A DNA stretch of 64,000 nucleotides from Amycolatopsis rubida (lineage in GTDB: Bacteria > Actinomycetota > Actinomycetes > Mycobacteriales > Pseudonocardiaceae): the NCBI RefSeq assembly GCF_900115345.1, contig NZ_FOWC01000015.1:124001-188000 (forward strand), in the 5' to 3' direction. This document shows, one piece after another, positions 23,264 through 32,118 of the stretch. A program made the translations under genes and the position numbers. The stretch's first letter is position 1; every line of letters starts with the position of its first letter. A model generated the notes under the pieces. The model did not search any database and had not been told where the DNA came from. It was given only the letters and a program-made list of their open reading frames with translations.

Positions 23264-23662
23264 ATGACCCCGATCGATGCTCTGGCCTGGGTTCACGTGC
23301 GGGACCGGCGGCTGCTGTCCGTCCGCACGACCGGCAAGGAGAAGTTCTATCTCCCCGGCGGCAAGCGCGAACCCGGCGAGGGCGACGTCGAGGGGCTGTG
23401 CCGGGAGATCCGCGAGGAACTGGGCGTCGCGCTCGACCCGCTCAGCTTCCGCTTCTTCGCGCTGCTCGACGAGCAGGCCGACGGATTCGCCGACGGCCGC
23501 CGCGTCCGGATGACCTGCTACACCGCCGACCACGCAGGCGAGCCGGAGCCGTCGGCGGAGATCGCCGAGTCCGCCTGGCTGCGCGCCGCGGACGCCGCCG
23601 CCTGCCCGCCCGCCGGACAGCGCGTGCTGCGGATGCTGGCCGAGGCCGGGCTGGTCGACTGA
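23264..23662 (+). CDS. Nudix hydrolase
   Basis: Small pyrophosphohydrolase of 132 aa acting on a nucleoside diphosphate linked to another group. The Nudix box is complete: GGKREPGEGDVEGLCREIREELGV at about residues 32-55, with the REIREELG metal-binding helix. The ATG at 23264 (MTPIDALAWVHVRDRRLL) fits the first beta strand; another ATG three codons upstream (23255) is possible. The family is close to small 8-oxo-dGTP-diphosphatase-like proteins; substrate unknown. Divergent from the AraC-like regulator, which may control it. Confidence 0.88.
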   Translation: MTPIDALAWVHVRDRRLLSVRTTGKEKFYLPGGKREPGEGDVEGLCREIREELGVALDPLSFRFFALLDEQADGFADGRRVRMTCYTADHAGEPEPSAEIAESAWLRAADAAACPPAGQRVLRMLAEAGLVD

Positions 23663-23742
23663 TCACCCTGCGTAAACCAGGGGCTGCGCCAGCGTCATCG
23701 GCATCGTGCGTGGTGACCGTGCTCGTGAGCGAACGATCCCTA

Positions 23743-23765
23743 CCCCCATCAGGGTGAAATGGGGG
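23743..23765 (+). terminator. Hairpin terminator behind the Nudix gene
   Basis: CCCCCAT (23743-23749) pairs with ATGGGGG (23759-23765) around a 9-nt loop and is followed by CTATTTTCG, giving a short T-run. About 80 nt after the Nudix stop and 95 nt before the MmpS-like start. Because it is close to that gene's promoter region it might also be an operator. Confidence 0.5.
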
Positions 23766-23860
23766 CTATTTTCGCGGTTTGGCTAACGCCGTGTAACGGT
23801 CTGGCGAAGAACCAGACGTCGCACTCGCGGGAAGTGCGCTCGAGAAGAGAAGACCTCTCC

Positions 23861-24349
23861 ATGGGTGTTCCTGGCGCGACCCGGCCCGCGGCGGCCCGGG
23901 GGGAATCGGGCAGGCTGCGGCCGTTCGGAAGCGTGGTGGTCGTGGTCGGCGTCATCGCCGTCGCGGTCACTGTCGCGTGGTATGTCATGCCGAAAGCGAC
24001 CCCGGACCGGCCCGCTCCGGCCGCGTCGGTGCCGTCGGTGCCGTCGGTGACCGTCGAACCGGCGATCGTGCGCGAGGTGACCCGCACGGTCGTCTACGAG
24101 CTGACCGGCGGGGACGTCGCGCACAACCTCACCTACGTCGCGACCGGCGGCGACCTCGAACAACAGGCCGAGGTGCGGCTGCCCTGGTCGGTGACGGTGC
24201 GGCGGAAGGCTCCATCCGAGCAGCCGGTGTTCAGCAGCCTGGTCGCGCAGAGCGCCGGGGCGCTGCTGTGCCGGATCCGGGTGGACGGGCACGTGGTCGC
24301 CGAGAAATCGGTGGCGGGGGAGGGCCGGCAGCTCAGCTGCAGCGCCTGA
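23861..24349 (+). CDS. MmpS-family membrane-anchored protein
   Basis: Single-pass membrane protein of 162 aa starting at the ATG at 23861 (MGVPGATRPAAARGESGRL); AGAGAAGA precedes it. A membrane helix at about residues 24-45 (FGSVVVVVGVIAVAVTVAWYV) is followed by a short Pro-rich linker and an extracytoplasmic beta-sandwich with the MmpS pattern TRTVVYELTGG, LTYVATG, EVRLPWSVTV. Two Cys near the end (LLCRI, LSCSA) could form the family's disulfide. In mycobacteria MmpS proteins assist MmpL transporters of lipids or siderophores; no MmpL gene is nearby. A tandem 9-bp repeat lies downstream. Confidence 0.82.
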   Translation: MGVPGATRPAAARGESGRLRPFGSVVVVVGVIAVAVTVAWYVMPKATPDRPAPAASVPSVPSVTVEPAIVREVTRTVVYELTGGDVAHNLTYVATGGDLEQQAEVRLPWSVTVRRKAPSEQPVFSSLVAQSAGALLCRIRVDGHVVAEKSVAGEGRQLSCSA

Positions 24350-24423
24350 CCGGAGCGGCTCGAAGCTCTCTGTCCCCGCGCAGGCATCGGCAGAGCGCGC
24401 GCCGAGCGCAGCGCGCAAGCGTA

Positions 24424-24485
24424 CCTCGCGCACCTCGCGCACCTCGCGCACCTCGCGCACCCCGCGCACCCCGCGCACCCCGCGG
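24424..24485. repeat. 9-bp tandem repeat, about seven copies
   Basis: Four perfect copies of CCTCGCGCA (24424-24459) are followed by two of CCCCGCGCA (24460-24477) and a partial seventh. The single-base change has spread to neighbouring copies, as expected from slippage. It lies in the 224-bp gap between the MmpS-like gene and the UPF0014 permease gene, outside coding sequence. Confidence 0.9.
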
Positions 24486-24573
24486 TGCTGAGAAACCCCG
24501 CGGGGGCAGTGCTGGTCAGGGAGAAGCACCCCGGCTCCTCGTCCCGGGCCGCGGGCTGGGGCAGGATCACCCC

Positions 24574-25344
24574 GTGAACGGTGCGATCGGATTCGGGCCC
24601 GCGCTGATCGCCGTGCTCGCGGTGCTGACGCTCGCGGGTGCGGCCGTCGTCCGGTTCGGGCAGCTCGGGCAAGGGCGGGCGGTGCTCGTCGCGGCCGTCC
24701 GCGCCGTCGCGCAGCTCGCGCTCGTGTCCCTGGTCATCACGGTCATCCTGCGTTCGGGCTGGCTGACCGGCCTGTTCGTCCTCGCGATGTTCGCCATCGC
24801 CGCCGCGACGTCGGCCAGCCGGATCGGGGTGCCGAAGCGGATCGGGTGGGTCGCGCTTTCGCTGGCGTCCGGCGTGCTTCCGGTGCTGGGTCTCGTCCTC
24901 GGGTCCGGCGTCGTCCCGGCGAAGCCGATCTCCGTGGTACCGGTCGCGGGAATCGTGATCGGCGGCTCGATGACCGCGACGTCGCAGGCGGCCCGCCGTG
25001 CGCTCGACGAACTCAAGCAACGCCACGGCGAGTACGAAGCCGCGCTCGCGCTGGGGTTCCTGCCGAGGCATGCCGCGCTGGAGATCTGCCGTCCGTCGGC
25101 GGGACACGCGTTGATCCCGGCGCTCGATCAGACCCGGACGGTTGGCCTGGTGACCTTGCCGGGCGCGTACGTCGGTGTCCTGCTGGGCGGGGCGAGCCCG
25201 CTCCAAGCCGGTACGACCCAGGTGCTGGTGCTGATCGGGCTGCTGGCCGCGGAGGCGGTCGCCGTGCTGGTGACGGTGCAGCTCGTCGCGGCGGGGTTCG
25301 TCCGCCGCGACGCGCCGGCTCAGCCGGGCGGGGCCGCCAGATGA
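24574..25344 (+). CDS. UPF0014/FetB-family ABC permease
   Basis: Integral membrane protein of 256 aa from a GTG at 24574 (MNGAIGFGPALIAVLAVLTL). Seven hydrophobic segments and the family hallmarks VVRFGQLGQGRAVLVAAVRAVAQL near residues 25-48 and MTATSQAARRALDELKQRHGEYEAALALGFLP near 135-165, then TRTVGLVTLPGAYVGVLLGGASPLQA. In E. coli the relative FetB pairs with the ATPase FetA in iron homeostasis/resistance to peroxide stress. No fetA-like ATPase gene lies beside it, so it must use a distant ATPase or act alone. The 3' end overlaps the convergent phosphatase gene by 25 bp. Confidence 0.87.
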   Translation: MNGAIGFGPALIAVLAVLTLAGAAVVRFGQLGQGRAVLVAAVRAVAQLALVSLVITVILRSGWLTGLFVLAMFAIAAATSASRIGVPKRIGWVALSLASGVLPVLGLVLGSGVVPAKPISVVPVAGIVIGGSMTATSQAARRALDELKQRHGEYEAALALGFLPRHAALEICRPSAGHALIPALDQTRTVGLVTLPGAYVGVLLGGASPLQAGTTQVLVLIGLLAAEAVAVLVTVQLVAAGFVRRDAPAQPGGAAR

Positions 25345-26006
25345 GACCGGTCGTTGAAGCCGCGGATCAGCCAGTTGTCGCCGTGCACCACGAGGTGCGA
25401 GATCGATCCGTTGTCCGCGCCCAGGAACGCGAACCGCTCCAGCGCACGGCTGGCCTGGGCGAACACCTCGCCGATCACGCCGCCGTGGGTGAACACCGCG
25501 ACCCGCTGATCCGGATGCGCCGCGGCGACGCGGGTGAGCGCGGCCCGGATCCGCAGGCCGAACGCTTCGTCGGATTCCGCGCCGGGCAGGACGTCCCACC
25601 GCTGTTCTTCCCACAGCTTCCGCGCCAGCGGATGCCCCTCGGCGGTGTGCTTGCGGAACAGCCCGTTTTCCCATTCGCCGAGGTAGATCTCGCGCAGATC
25701 CGGCTCGACGGCCGGGGTGAGGCCGAGCTTTTCCGCCAGCGGCGCCGCGGTCTGCGCGGTGCGCCGCAACGTGGTCACGTACAGCGCTTCGATGCGTTCC
25801 GGCGCCAGCCGCTCGCCGACGCGGGCGGCGTGGTCGCGGCCTTCCGGCGCGAGGTCCGGGTCGGCCTGGCCGTCGACGAGATCGAACGGCTCGCTGAGCC
25901 GTTGCGGCATCGATTCCCCGTGGCGCACCAGGAAAATCTCAGTGGCGCCCGAGGGCGGGCTGAAGCGGTGCTGGCGGTACTCGACTTCCTGTCCGGGCGT
26001 GCTCAT
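25320..26006 (-). CDS. Histidine phosphatase (phosphoglycerate mutase-like)
   Basis: Soluble protein of 228 aa with the RHG motif LVRHGESMPQR (catalytic His about residue 28), the Arg in ALYVTTLRRTAQTA, the catalytic acid Glu in EIYLGEWENG and the second His in VAVFTHGGVIGEVFAQ. All four active-site residues of the branch-2 histidine phosphatases are present. Substrate could be a phosphosugar or a phosphorylated metabolite; sequence does not decide. It is transcribed after, and 22 bp from, the antiporter gene start, being divergent from it only in the sense of being downstream of none; it stands alone. Confidence 0.88.
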   Translation of the reverse strand: MSTPGQEVEYRQHRFSPPSGATEIFLVRHGESMPQRLSEPFDLVDGQADPDLAPEGRDHAARVGERLAPERIEALYVTTLRRTAQTAAPLAEKLGLTPAVEPDLREIYLGEWENGLFRKHTAEGHPLARKLWEEQRWDVLPGAESDEAFGLRIRAALTRVAAAHPDQRVAVFTHGGVIGEVFAQASRALERFAFLGADNGSISHLVVHGDNWLIRGFNDRSHLAAPPG

Positions 26007-26028
26007 GCCCCGACCCTAACCGGTCGGC

Positions 26029-27906
26029 TCAACCGAGTTGCTTGTCCACGAAGCACCATCGCCACGTCTCGCCCGGCTCGAAGCTGCGCATCACCGGGTG
26101 CAGGGTTTCGTGGAAGTGCTGCGAGGCGTGCTTGCCCGGCGACGAGTCGCAGCAGGCGACGTGCCCGCACTTCAGGCAGATGCGCAGGTGCACCCAGGTC
26201 ATCCCGGCCTCGACGCATTCGGCGCAGGAATCCCGGGAACTGGGCTCCTGGTCCGGCCATTCGTGGCTGAGGTGCTTGCAGGACCCGGCCGTGGCGGCGG
26301 GGGTGCTGAGTTCGCGTTCGGCCACCGGGGGTTCCTCCTCGTCGCGGTCGAGCATGGATTCTTCGATGTCGAGCCGGGCCAGCACGCGGCGCAGCACCGC
26401 GTCGTCGGCACTGCCTCGGTCGCGTGCCTTGAGGAACACGTCGCGTTCGGCTTCGAGCAGCTGGACGCGCAGCCGGCGGTAGGCGTCGCTCGGGGTTTCG
26501 GCGAGCGCGCTCTGCCGGCCGAGCTGTTCCCACGCGGCGTCGGACCGGCCCTGCAACCGGTCGCGCAGCCGCGCGATCACCTCGGGCGGGTCTTCCGGAC
26601 GGCGCAACTCCTCCAGCTTCGTGAGCGCGGCGCGGGTCATGTCGTGCAGCACGGCGGCTTCCTGGAGCGCGTCCTCCGCCGGGTCCGGCCGAGGCAGCCG
26701 CAACCGGCGGATCAGCGGCGGCAGCGTCATGCCCTGCACCACGAGCGTCCCGGCCACCACGACGAACGCGGCCAGCACGAGCACCGCGCGCTGCGGGGTG
26801 TCGGCGGGCAGCACGAACGCCGCGGCGAGCGTGACCACGCCGCGCATCCCGGCCCACGCGATCACCGCCGAATAGCGCCACGGCCACACCTTGCCGCGTT
26901 CCACGCCCAGGGTGTTCAGGAGGCGTTTCACCACGCCGATGCCGGCCATCCAGAGCATTCGCGTCAGAATCGTCGCGGCGAGCACCGCGGCGCAGATCCC
27001 GGCGAGCTGCCCCAGCGACAGCCCGCTCTTGCCGACCTCGTGCAGGATGCGCCGCACTTGCAGGCCGATCAGCAGGAAGACCATGTTCTCCAGCAGGAAC
27101 TGGACAGTCTCCCAATTCAGCCTGCTCGCCAGCCGTGACGGCCCGGACTGGATCCGCGGCGTCTGGTGCCCCTGGATCAGCCCGGTGACGACCACGGCCA
27201 GCACGCCGGATCCGTGCACCGCTTCGGCGAGCAAGTACGCCGCGAAGGGGACCGCGAACGACAGCGCGGTGTCGGTGAGCGTGTCTTCCAGCTTCGCGCG
27301 CACGTACGTGACAATCAGCCCGACGAGGAAGCCGGCGACGATCCCGCCGACCGCGGCGAGGAGGAAGTCGAGACCGACCTGCCAGAGGCTGACCGCGCCG
27401 GCGATCGCCGCGATCGCGGTCCGCAGCGCGACGAGCGCGGCGGCGTCGTTGAAGAGACTCTCGCCCTCCAGCAGCCGGACGAGCTTGCGCGGCATCCCGA
27501 CCCGCCGGGCGACCACGCTCGCCGCCACCGCGTCCGGCGGCGCGACGACCGCGCCCAGCGCGATCCCGGCGGCCAGCGGCAACCCGGGTACGACCAGCCA
27601 GGCGGCCAATCCGACGCCGAACGCGGTGAACACCACCAGCCCGACCGACAGCAGCGCGATCGGCCCGCGCAGCTTGCGGAACGCGATCAGCGACGTCTGG
27701 ATCGAGGCCGAGTACAGCAACGGCGGCAGCAGCCCGATGAGGACGATCTCCGGGTCCAGTTCGTACTGCGGCACCCCCGGGATGAACGACACCCCGACGC
27801 CGACCGCGACCAGGCACAGCGGGGCCGGCCAGTCCATCCGGCGCGCGACGACGGTCACCAGGAGAACCGTCAGGACGAGCACCACCAATTCCGCTGCGAT
27901 TTCCAC
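26029..27906 (-). CDS. CPA1 Na+/H+ antiporter fused to a UBP-type zinc finger
   Basis: Protein of 625 aa from a GTG at 27906 (MEIAAELVVLVLTVLLVTVV). Residues 1-410 contain about twelve membrane helices of the NhaP/NHE exchanger family with the ion-binding helices APPDAVAASVVARRVG and LLEGESLFNDAAALV (ESLFND is the family signature). Residues 425-540 are a charged cytoplasmic regulatory part (TKLEELRRPEDPPEVIARLRD). The last ~85 residues are a UBP zinc finger: CKHLSHEW, CAECVEAGMTWVHLRICLKCGHVACCDSSPGKHA, HFHETLHPV, so all Cys/His ligands are there. This architecture is known in actinobacteria; the ligand of the finger in an organism without ubiquitin is unknown. Role: pH and Na+ homeostasis. 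Confidence 0.9.
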   Translation of the reverse strand: MEIAAELVVLVLTVLLVTVVARRMDWPAPLCLVAVGVGVSFIPGVPQYELDPEIVLIGLLPPLLYSASIQTSLIAFRKLRGPIALLSVGLVVFTAFGVGLAAWLVVPGLPLAAGIALGAVVAPPDAVAASVVARRVGMPRKLVRLLEGESLFNDAAALVALRTAIAAIAGAVSLWQVGLDFLLAAVGGIVAGFLVGLIVTYVRAKLEDTLTDTALSFAVPFAAYLLAEAVHGSGVLAVVVTGLIQGHQTPRIQSGPSRLASRLNWETVQFLLENMVFLLIGLQVRRILHEVGKSGLSLGQLAGICAAVLAATILTRMLWMAGIGVVKRLLNTLGVERGKVWPWRYSAVIAWAGMRGVVTLAAAFVLPADTPQRAVLVLAAFVVVAGTLVVQGMTLPPLIRRLRLPRPDPAEDALQEAAVLHDMTRAALTKLEELRRPEDPPEVIARLRDRLQGRSDAAWEQLGRQSALAETPSDAYRRLRVQLLEAERDVFLKARDRGSADDAVLRRVLARLDIEESMLDRDEEEPPVAERELSTPAATAGSCKHLSHEWPDQEPSSRDSCAECVEAGMTWVHLRICLKCGHVACCDSSPGKHASQHFHETLHPVMRSFEPGETWRWCFVDKQLG

Positions 27907-27966
27907 GGGACAATCATCACCCGCGGCCCCGGCGCACGCGCGGGGGCCGGCGTTAGGCTGCGGTCC

Positions 27967-29379
27967 GTGACGACGGTGGAGACGCGGGCCGGTGCCGTCC
28001 GCGGCGAGGTGCGGAACGGAGCCGGGTTCTTCCTGGGGGTGCCGTTCGCGCAGCCGCCAGTGGGGGAGCTGCGGTTCCGGCCGCCGGTGCCGGCGGCGTC
28101 CTGGACCGGGGTGCGCGACGCGACGGAGTTCGCGGCCAAAGCTCCACAGCCCGACGTGACCGGGAAGCGCTTCGTCGGCGGCGAGGACTGCTTGTACGTC
28201 AACGTCTACGCGCCCGAGGCGCCAGGTTCGTATCCGGTGCTCGTGTGGATCCACGGCGGTGGCGGAGTGCTGGGCGCGCCGCACCAGTTCGACGCCTCCG
28301 CGTACGCCCGCCGCGGCGTGGTCGTGGTGACCGTCGCGTATCGGCTCGGGGTGCTCGGCATGCTCCGGCTGCCTGGCGTTTCCGACGGGAATCTCTCGCT
28401 GCGCGACCAAGTGCTGGCACTGGAGTGGGTCCGCGGCAACGTGGCCGCGTTCGGCGGCGACCCGCGGCGCGTCACGCTCGCCGGGCAGTCCAACGGCGGC
28501 CGCACTGTGGGGACGTTGCTGGCGGTTCCGGCCGCGCGAGGGCTGTTCAGCCAGGCGATCGTGCAGAGCGGCACCGGTGTCGGTTCTGTCGTGCACACCC
28601 CGGCGGAGGCGGAAGCTGTCGGCGAGGCGGTGCTGGCCGAGCTGGGCAAGGGAGATCTGCGCACGCTGCCGGTCACGGAGATTTTGACCGCGCAGCAACG
28701 GGTCACGGCTCAGCTCGGCACCCTGGTGCCGTATCGGGTGGTGGTCGACGGAGATCTCCTGCCACAGCGGCCCGGCGAAGCTGTCGCGGACGGGGCGGCT
28801 CGGGAAGTCCGGATCCTCGCCGGCACCACGGCCGACGAGCAGGACCTGTTCTCCTGGCTGCAAACCGGCGGCGCGAAACTGCTCGGCACCGGCTCGACGA
28901 TGCTCGAACCGGACGTCATCGCGCGGATGACCGAGGCGTACCGGGAACTGCTGCCGGACTGGCCGGAAGACCAGCTGGTGAACCGCGTCCGCACGGCGGG
29001 GGACTGGTGGCTGCCGTCGATCCGGCTCGCCGAAACCCAGCACGCGGCGGGCGGCACGGCCTGGATGTACCGGCTGGACTGGCGGATCGCGCCGCGCGGG
29101 AAGGGCCTCGGCGCGGCGCACGGGGTGGACCTGCCGTTCGTCTTCGACGACGTCCGCAACCCGAATTGGCGGTTCCTGTTCGCCATCGCCCGCCCCGATC
29201 CGGAACGGCTGCAGGCGATGGCGAAGGAGATGTTCGAGACGTGGGTCCGGTTCGTGACGACCGGCGACCCGGGGTGGGCGGCCTATACGCCGGAGGACCG
29301 GGTGACGCGGGTGTTCGACGACGTCAGCACGACCGTGTCCGATCCGGATGCGGAGCAGCGGCGGCTGTGGGGTTCGTGA
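27967..29379 (+). CDS. Type-B carboxylesterase/lipase family protein
   Basis: Alpha/beta hydrolase of 470 aa from a GTG at 27967 (MTTVETRAGAVRGEVRNGAG). GVPFAQPPVGELRFRPP and EDCLYVNVYAPE are the family's N-terminal signatures; the oxyanion loop is WIHGGGGVLGA; the nucleophile Ser lies in LAGQSNGG, where the usual G-E-S-A-G reads G-Q-S-N-G; the acid is in TTADEQDLF and the His in GAAHGVDLPFVF. There is no signal peptide, so it is cytoplasmic. The Gln before the nucleophile and Asn after it are a departure from the standard elbow. Its stop codon lies inside palindrome copy 3. Substrate unknown. Confidence 0.9.
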   Translation: MTTVETRAGAVRGEVRNGAGFFLGVPFAQPPVGELRFRPPVPAASWTGVRDATEFAAKAPQPDVTGKRFVGGEDCLYVNVYAPEAPGSYPVLVWIHGGGGVLGAPHQFDASAYARRGVVVVTVAYRLGVLGMLRLPGVSDGNLSLRDQVLALEWVRGNVAAFGGDPRRVTLAGQSNGGRTVGTLLAVPAARGLFSQAIVQSGTGVGSVVHTPAEAEAVGEAVLAELGKGDLRTLPVTEILTAQQRVTAQLGTLVPYRVVVDGDLLPQRPGEAVADGAAREVRILAGTTADEQDLFSWLQTGGAKLLGTGSTMLEPDVIARMTEAYRELLPDWPEDQLVNRVRTAGDWWLPSIRLAETQHAAGGTAWMYRLDWRIAPRGKGLGAAHGVDLPFVFDDVRNPNWRFLFAIARPDPERLQAMAKEMFETWVRFVTTGDPGWAAYTPEDRVTRVFDDVSTTVSDPDAEQRRLWGS

Positions 29380-29416
29380 GGGGCAATCCCGGTTCCCGCC
29401 GGGATTGCCCCGCACG
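29375..29416. repeat. Palindrome with CGTGAG ends, copy 3
   Basis: CGTGAGGGGCAATCCCGG (29375-29392) pairs with 29399-29416 with one mismatch around a 6-nt loop. The esterase stop (29377-29379) is inside the left arm and the glucosaminidase stop (29423) is just outside the right arm, so it serves as a bidirectional terminator between convergent genes. Confidence 0.78.
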
Positions 29417-29422
29417 AGGCGC

Positions 29423-32083
29423 CTAGCCGCGGACGGTCCGCGTGCCGGTGTTCCAGCCCGCGACCCGCACCGACGGCGCCGAACCGTGCAGGTCGGAGGT
29501 GCGGTAGGTGGCGGTGAGCGTCACCGATTCGCCCGGCCACAGGCTGACCTGGTTGTCCGACCAGCTCACCGGCAGGACCGGCGCGCCCGCGCTGTCCACC
29601 AGGTGCGTGTCGACCATGAACGCCGGGGTCTTGCCCGGCGAGGTGTTGGTGAGCTTCACCGTGGTGACGGTGGTGCCGTCCGGACCCGGGGCGGAGGTCG
29701 CCGTGGTACCCACCTTCGCCGCGCCCAGCTTCGACAGCCCGGACAGATCCGCGTAGGAGGACGTCGGCGTGTAGTACCAGTCCGACTTGCTCCAGTTCAG
29801 CTTGTCGTCCTTGGTGGACAGCCAGTACACGTTCCGGCTGACCTCCTTGCCCGCCGAATCGGTGAGCACCAGCTTCGCCAGGTAGGCGGACGAAAGCCCG
29901 CTGACCTTACCGATGTCGAGCGCCTTCGCGTGCGCGCCGCCGCCGTTGACCGACAAGTTCTTCTTGGTCTTCGAGAACTTCTTCGTGCCGTCGGTGTTGT
30001 AGAGCTCGACGCTGGCGGTCAGGCCGGACGCCTTCTTCGCGGTGGAGTTGACCACCTCAGCCGACTTCGTGTCGTACGAGTACTGGATGTGCAGCGGCTC
30101 GTTCGCCTTCTTGGCCCCGAAGTACGAGCCGTTCTGGTCGAGGTAGGCGTCGAACAGCTGCCAGTGCAGCGACGTCCAGCCGCTGTTGAGCATCCAGTAG
30201 ATGAGCCCGGTCGACGGGTCCTTGGAGTCGGTGAAGTTGCGGGAGTGCGCTTCGAACTCCGCGCGGACGTTCTCGTACTGCGCCAGCTGCGCCTTGCGGA
30301 CGAAATCGTCCAGGCTGGTCGGCTTGCCGTAGCGGCCGCCCAGCGCGTCGCCGAAGATCTTCAGGTTGGCGAAGGTCTCCGACTCGGAGCGGTGGTACTG
30401 CGGCGCGGCCGGGTTCTTCCAGAGCGTTTCCAGCTCGGCGGGCGTCATCATCCGCTTGAGCGTGTCCATCGTCGGGATGTCCGGCCCGGCGCTGGTCTCG
30501 GAGTTGAAGTTCCACGCGCCGCCCGCGTCCTTGTGCGCCTTGTCGTACCAGTAGTTCGGCGGGACGTAGTCGTACGGGCCGTTCATCTTCATCCCGGACG
30601 GGCCGAGCTTCGGCGACGCCTTGGCCGAAGCCGCGGAGATCACCGCCGCGGGCCAGTCCGCCGCCGACAGCGCGTCGAGGTAGCCCTTTTCGATCCGCGC
30701 GTCGGGCGCGAAGTCGCTGCCGATGTGGAAGGACAGCACGCTCGGGTGGTCGCGCAGCCGCTCGGCTTCGGCGGTCATCGACGCCTTGGCGATCGGGTAG
30801 TCCGCCTCGGTCCACGGCTCGCCCTTCTCGTCGCCGTTGACCTGGCCTTCCCACTTGTCGCAGCATTCCCATCCGGGCATGGTCAGCACGCCCATCCGGT
30901 CCGCGAGGTCGAAGAACGCGTCGGGTTCGATGTGGCCTTCCAGCCGCACGGTGTTGAGGCCGAGGTTCTTGACGTAGGCGAGCTTGTCCGCCGCCCGGCC
31001 CGCGTCCCAGCGCAGCAGCAGGTTGGGGGACCAGCCGCCGCCCTTGATCATCAGCGGCTTGCCGTTGACGACGTACTGCCGTCCGCCGCTGGAGTTCAGC
31101 GGAGCCTTGACGTCGCGGATGCCGAAGCTGGAGCGGCTCGCGTCGGAGGCGGTCCCGCTGACGCTCGCGGTCAGGTCCAGCTCCTGCATCGGCTGCCCGC
31201 CCAGGCCGGCGGGCCACCACACCTGCGGCTTGTCGACGCCGATCACCGGGAAGGTGACGGTCTTCTTTTCGTGCGCGGCAAGGGAAACGTCCTGGCTCAC
31301 CGGCTTGCCCGCGACGGTGCCGGACACCGTGGTGCGGACCGGCGCGTCGGAGTCGTTGCGGACGTCGGCCTTCGCGGTGAGGTCGGCGTGGTCGAGCGCG
31401 GGCACGTTCAGCTTCGTGACGACGTGCGCGCCGCGGAGCGCGACCGGCCCGCTGTGCCGGACGACGATCTCGCGCGCGAGCCCCATGTTCTGGTCCGGCG
31501 GGGTCTGCGCCCAGTCGATCCAGCCCATCGACAGGTCGTTGTTCGGGTCGTTGGGGTAGACCTTGAACGCGACGCTGTTGACGCCCTCGCGCACCTGCTT
31601 GGTCACGTCGAGGTCGTGCCGGGTGTAGGGCCCGTTGACCTCGTCCTTGGTCGCGACGCGGGTGCCGTTGACCCAGACGTCGGCCTTGGACAGCACGCCG
31701 CTGACGTCGAGGTAGGTGCGCTGGGACGGGTCGGCGACCTTGATGTCGGCGCGGTACCACCACGGAACCTTGAAGTCCGCGGCGGGCACGTTCTTCATGT
31801 TCGTGGAGTAGAACGGGTCGGAGTAGCGGCCGTTGGCGAGCAGCCCGGCGTACACCGTCGACTGCGAGCCGACCGGGTACCAGCCGTTGGCGTCGAAGCC
31901 GGGCTTCGACACCGAGGCGTCGTCGGACACCTTGGCCGAGGACTGGATCAGATAGCCGGGGATCGCGGCCCGGCCGGGCTCCGGCCCGGCCGAAGCGGCC
32001 CCGGCGACTCCGGGGATCAGCGCTGCGGTCAGGGCGGCGACTGCTAACAGCCGTCCGGGCATTCTTGGCCGGCGTGGGGTCAC
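29423..32083 (-). CDS. csxA: Secreted exo-beta-D-glucosaminidase (GH2, CsxA type), no CBM
   Basis: Removes GlcN residues from the non-reducing end of chitosan and chito-oligosaccharides outside the cell. 886 aa: signal peptide (residues 1-32), GH2 sugar-binding jelly-roll (about 40-220), immunoglobulin-like domain, (alpha/beta)8 barrel (about 330-650), then two beta domains. Stretches such as GWIDWAQTPPDQNMG, MPGWECCDKWEGQVNG and MKMNGPYDYVPP are near-identical to what I recall of the Amycolatopsis orientalis enzyme. Its acid/base Asp and nucleophile Glu correspond to Asp457 (FHIGSDFAPD) and Glu529 (FNSETSAG), with the same spacing of 72 residues. The chain ends at WNTGTRTVRG, where the known enzyme continues with a carbohydrate-binding module. 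An operator-like palindrome lies upstream. Confidence 0.95.
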   Translation of the reverse strand: MTPRRPRMPGRLLAVAALTAALIPGVAGAASAGPEPGRAAIPGYLIQSSAKVSDDASVSKPGFDANGWYPVGSQSTVYAGLLANGRYSDPFYSTNMKNVPAADFKVPWWYRADIKVADPSQRTYLDVSGVLSKADVWVNGTRVATKDEVNGPYTRHDLDVTKQVREGVNSVAFKVYPNDPNNDLSMGWIDWAQTPPDQNMGLAREIVVRHSGPVALRGAHVVTKLNVPALDHADLTAKADVRNDSDAPVRTTVSGTVAGKPVSQDVSLAAHEKKTVTFPVIGVDKPQVWWPAGLGGQPMQELDLTASVSGTASDASRSSFGIRDVKAPLNSSGGRQYVVNGKPLMIKGGGWSPNLLLRWDAGRAADKLAYVKNLGLNTVRLEGHIEPDAFFDLADRMGVLTMPGWECCDKWEGQVNGDEKGEPWTEADYPIAKASMTAEAERLRDHPSVLSFHIGSDFAPDARIEKGYLDALSAADWPAAVISAASAKASPKLGPSGMKMNGPYDYVPPNYWYDKAHKDAGGAWNFNSETSAGPDIPTMDTLKRMMTPAELETLWKNPAAPQYHRSESETFANLKIFGDALGGRYGKPTSLDDFVRKAQLAQYENVRAEFEAHSRNFTDSKDPSTGLIYWMLNSGWTSLHWQLFDAYLDQNGSYFGAKKANEPLHIQYSYDTKSAEVVNSTAKKASGLTASVELYNTDGTKKFSKTKKNLSVNGGGAHAKALDIGKVSGLSSAYLAKLVLTDSAGKEVSRNVYWLSTKDDKLNWSKSDWYYTPTSSYADLSGLSKLGAAKVGTTATSAPGPDGTTVTTVKLTNTSPGKTPAFMVDTHLVDSAGAPVLPVSWSDNQVSLWPGESVTLTATYRTSDLHGSAPSVRVAGWNTGTRTVRG

Positions 32084-32118
32084 GAGCGGTCCTCCTCGGG
32101 CTCCTGGCGGCGGCGATT

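Noticed and set aside
24424..24485. Tandem 9-bp repeat considered as a CRISPR or iteron array
   Set aside because: Units are contiguous without spacers, only 9 bp, and there are no replication or cas genes.
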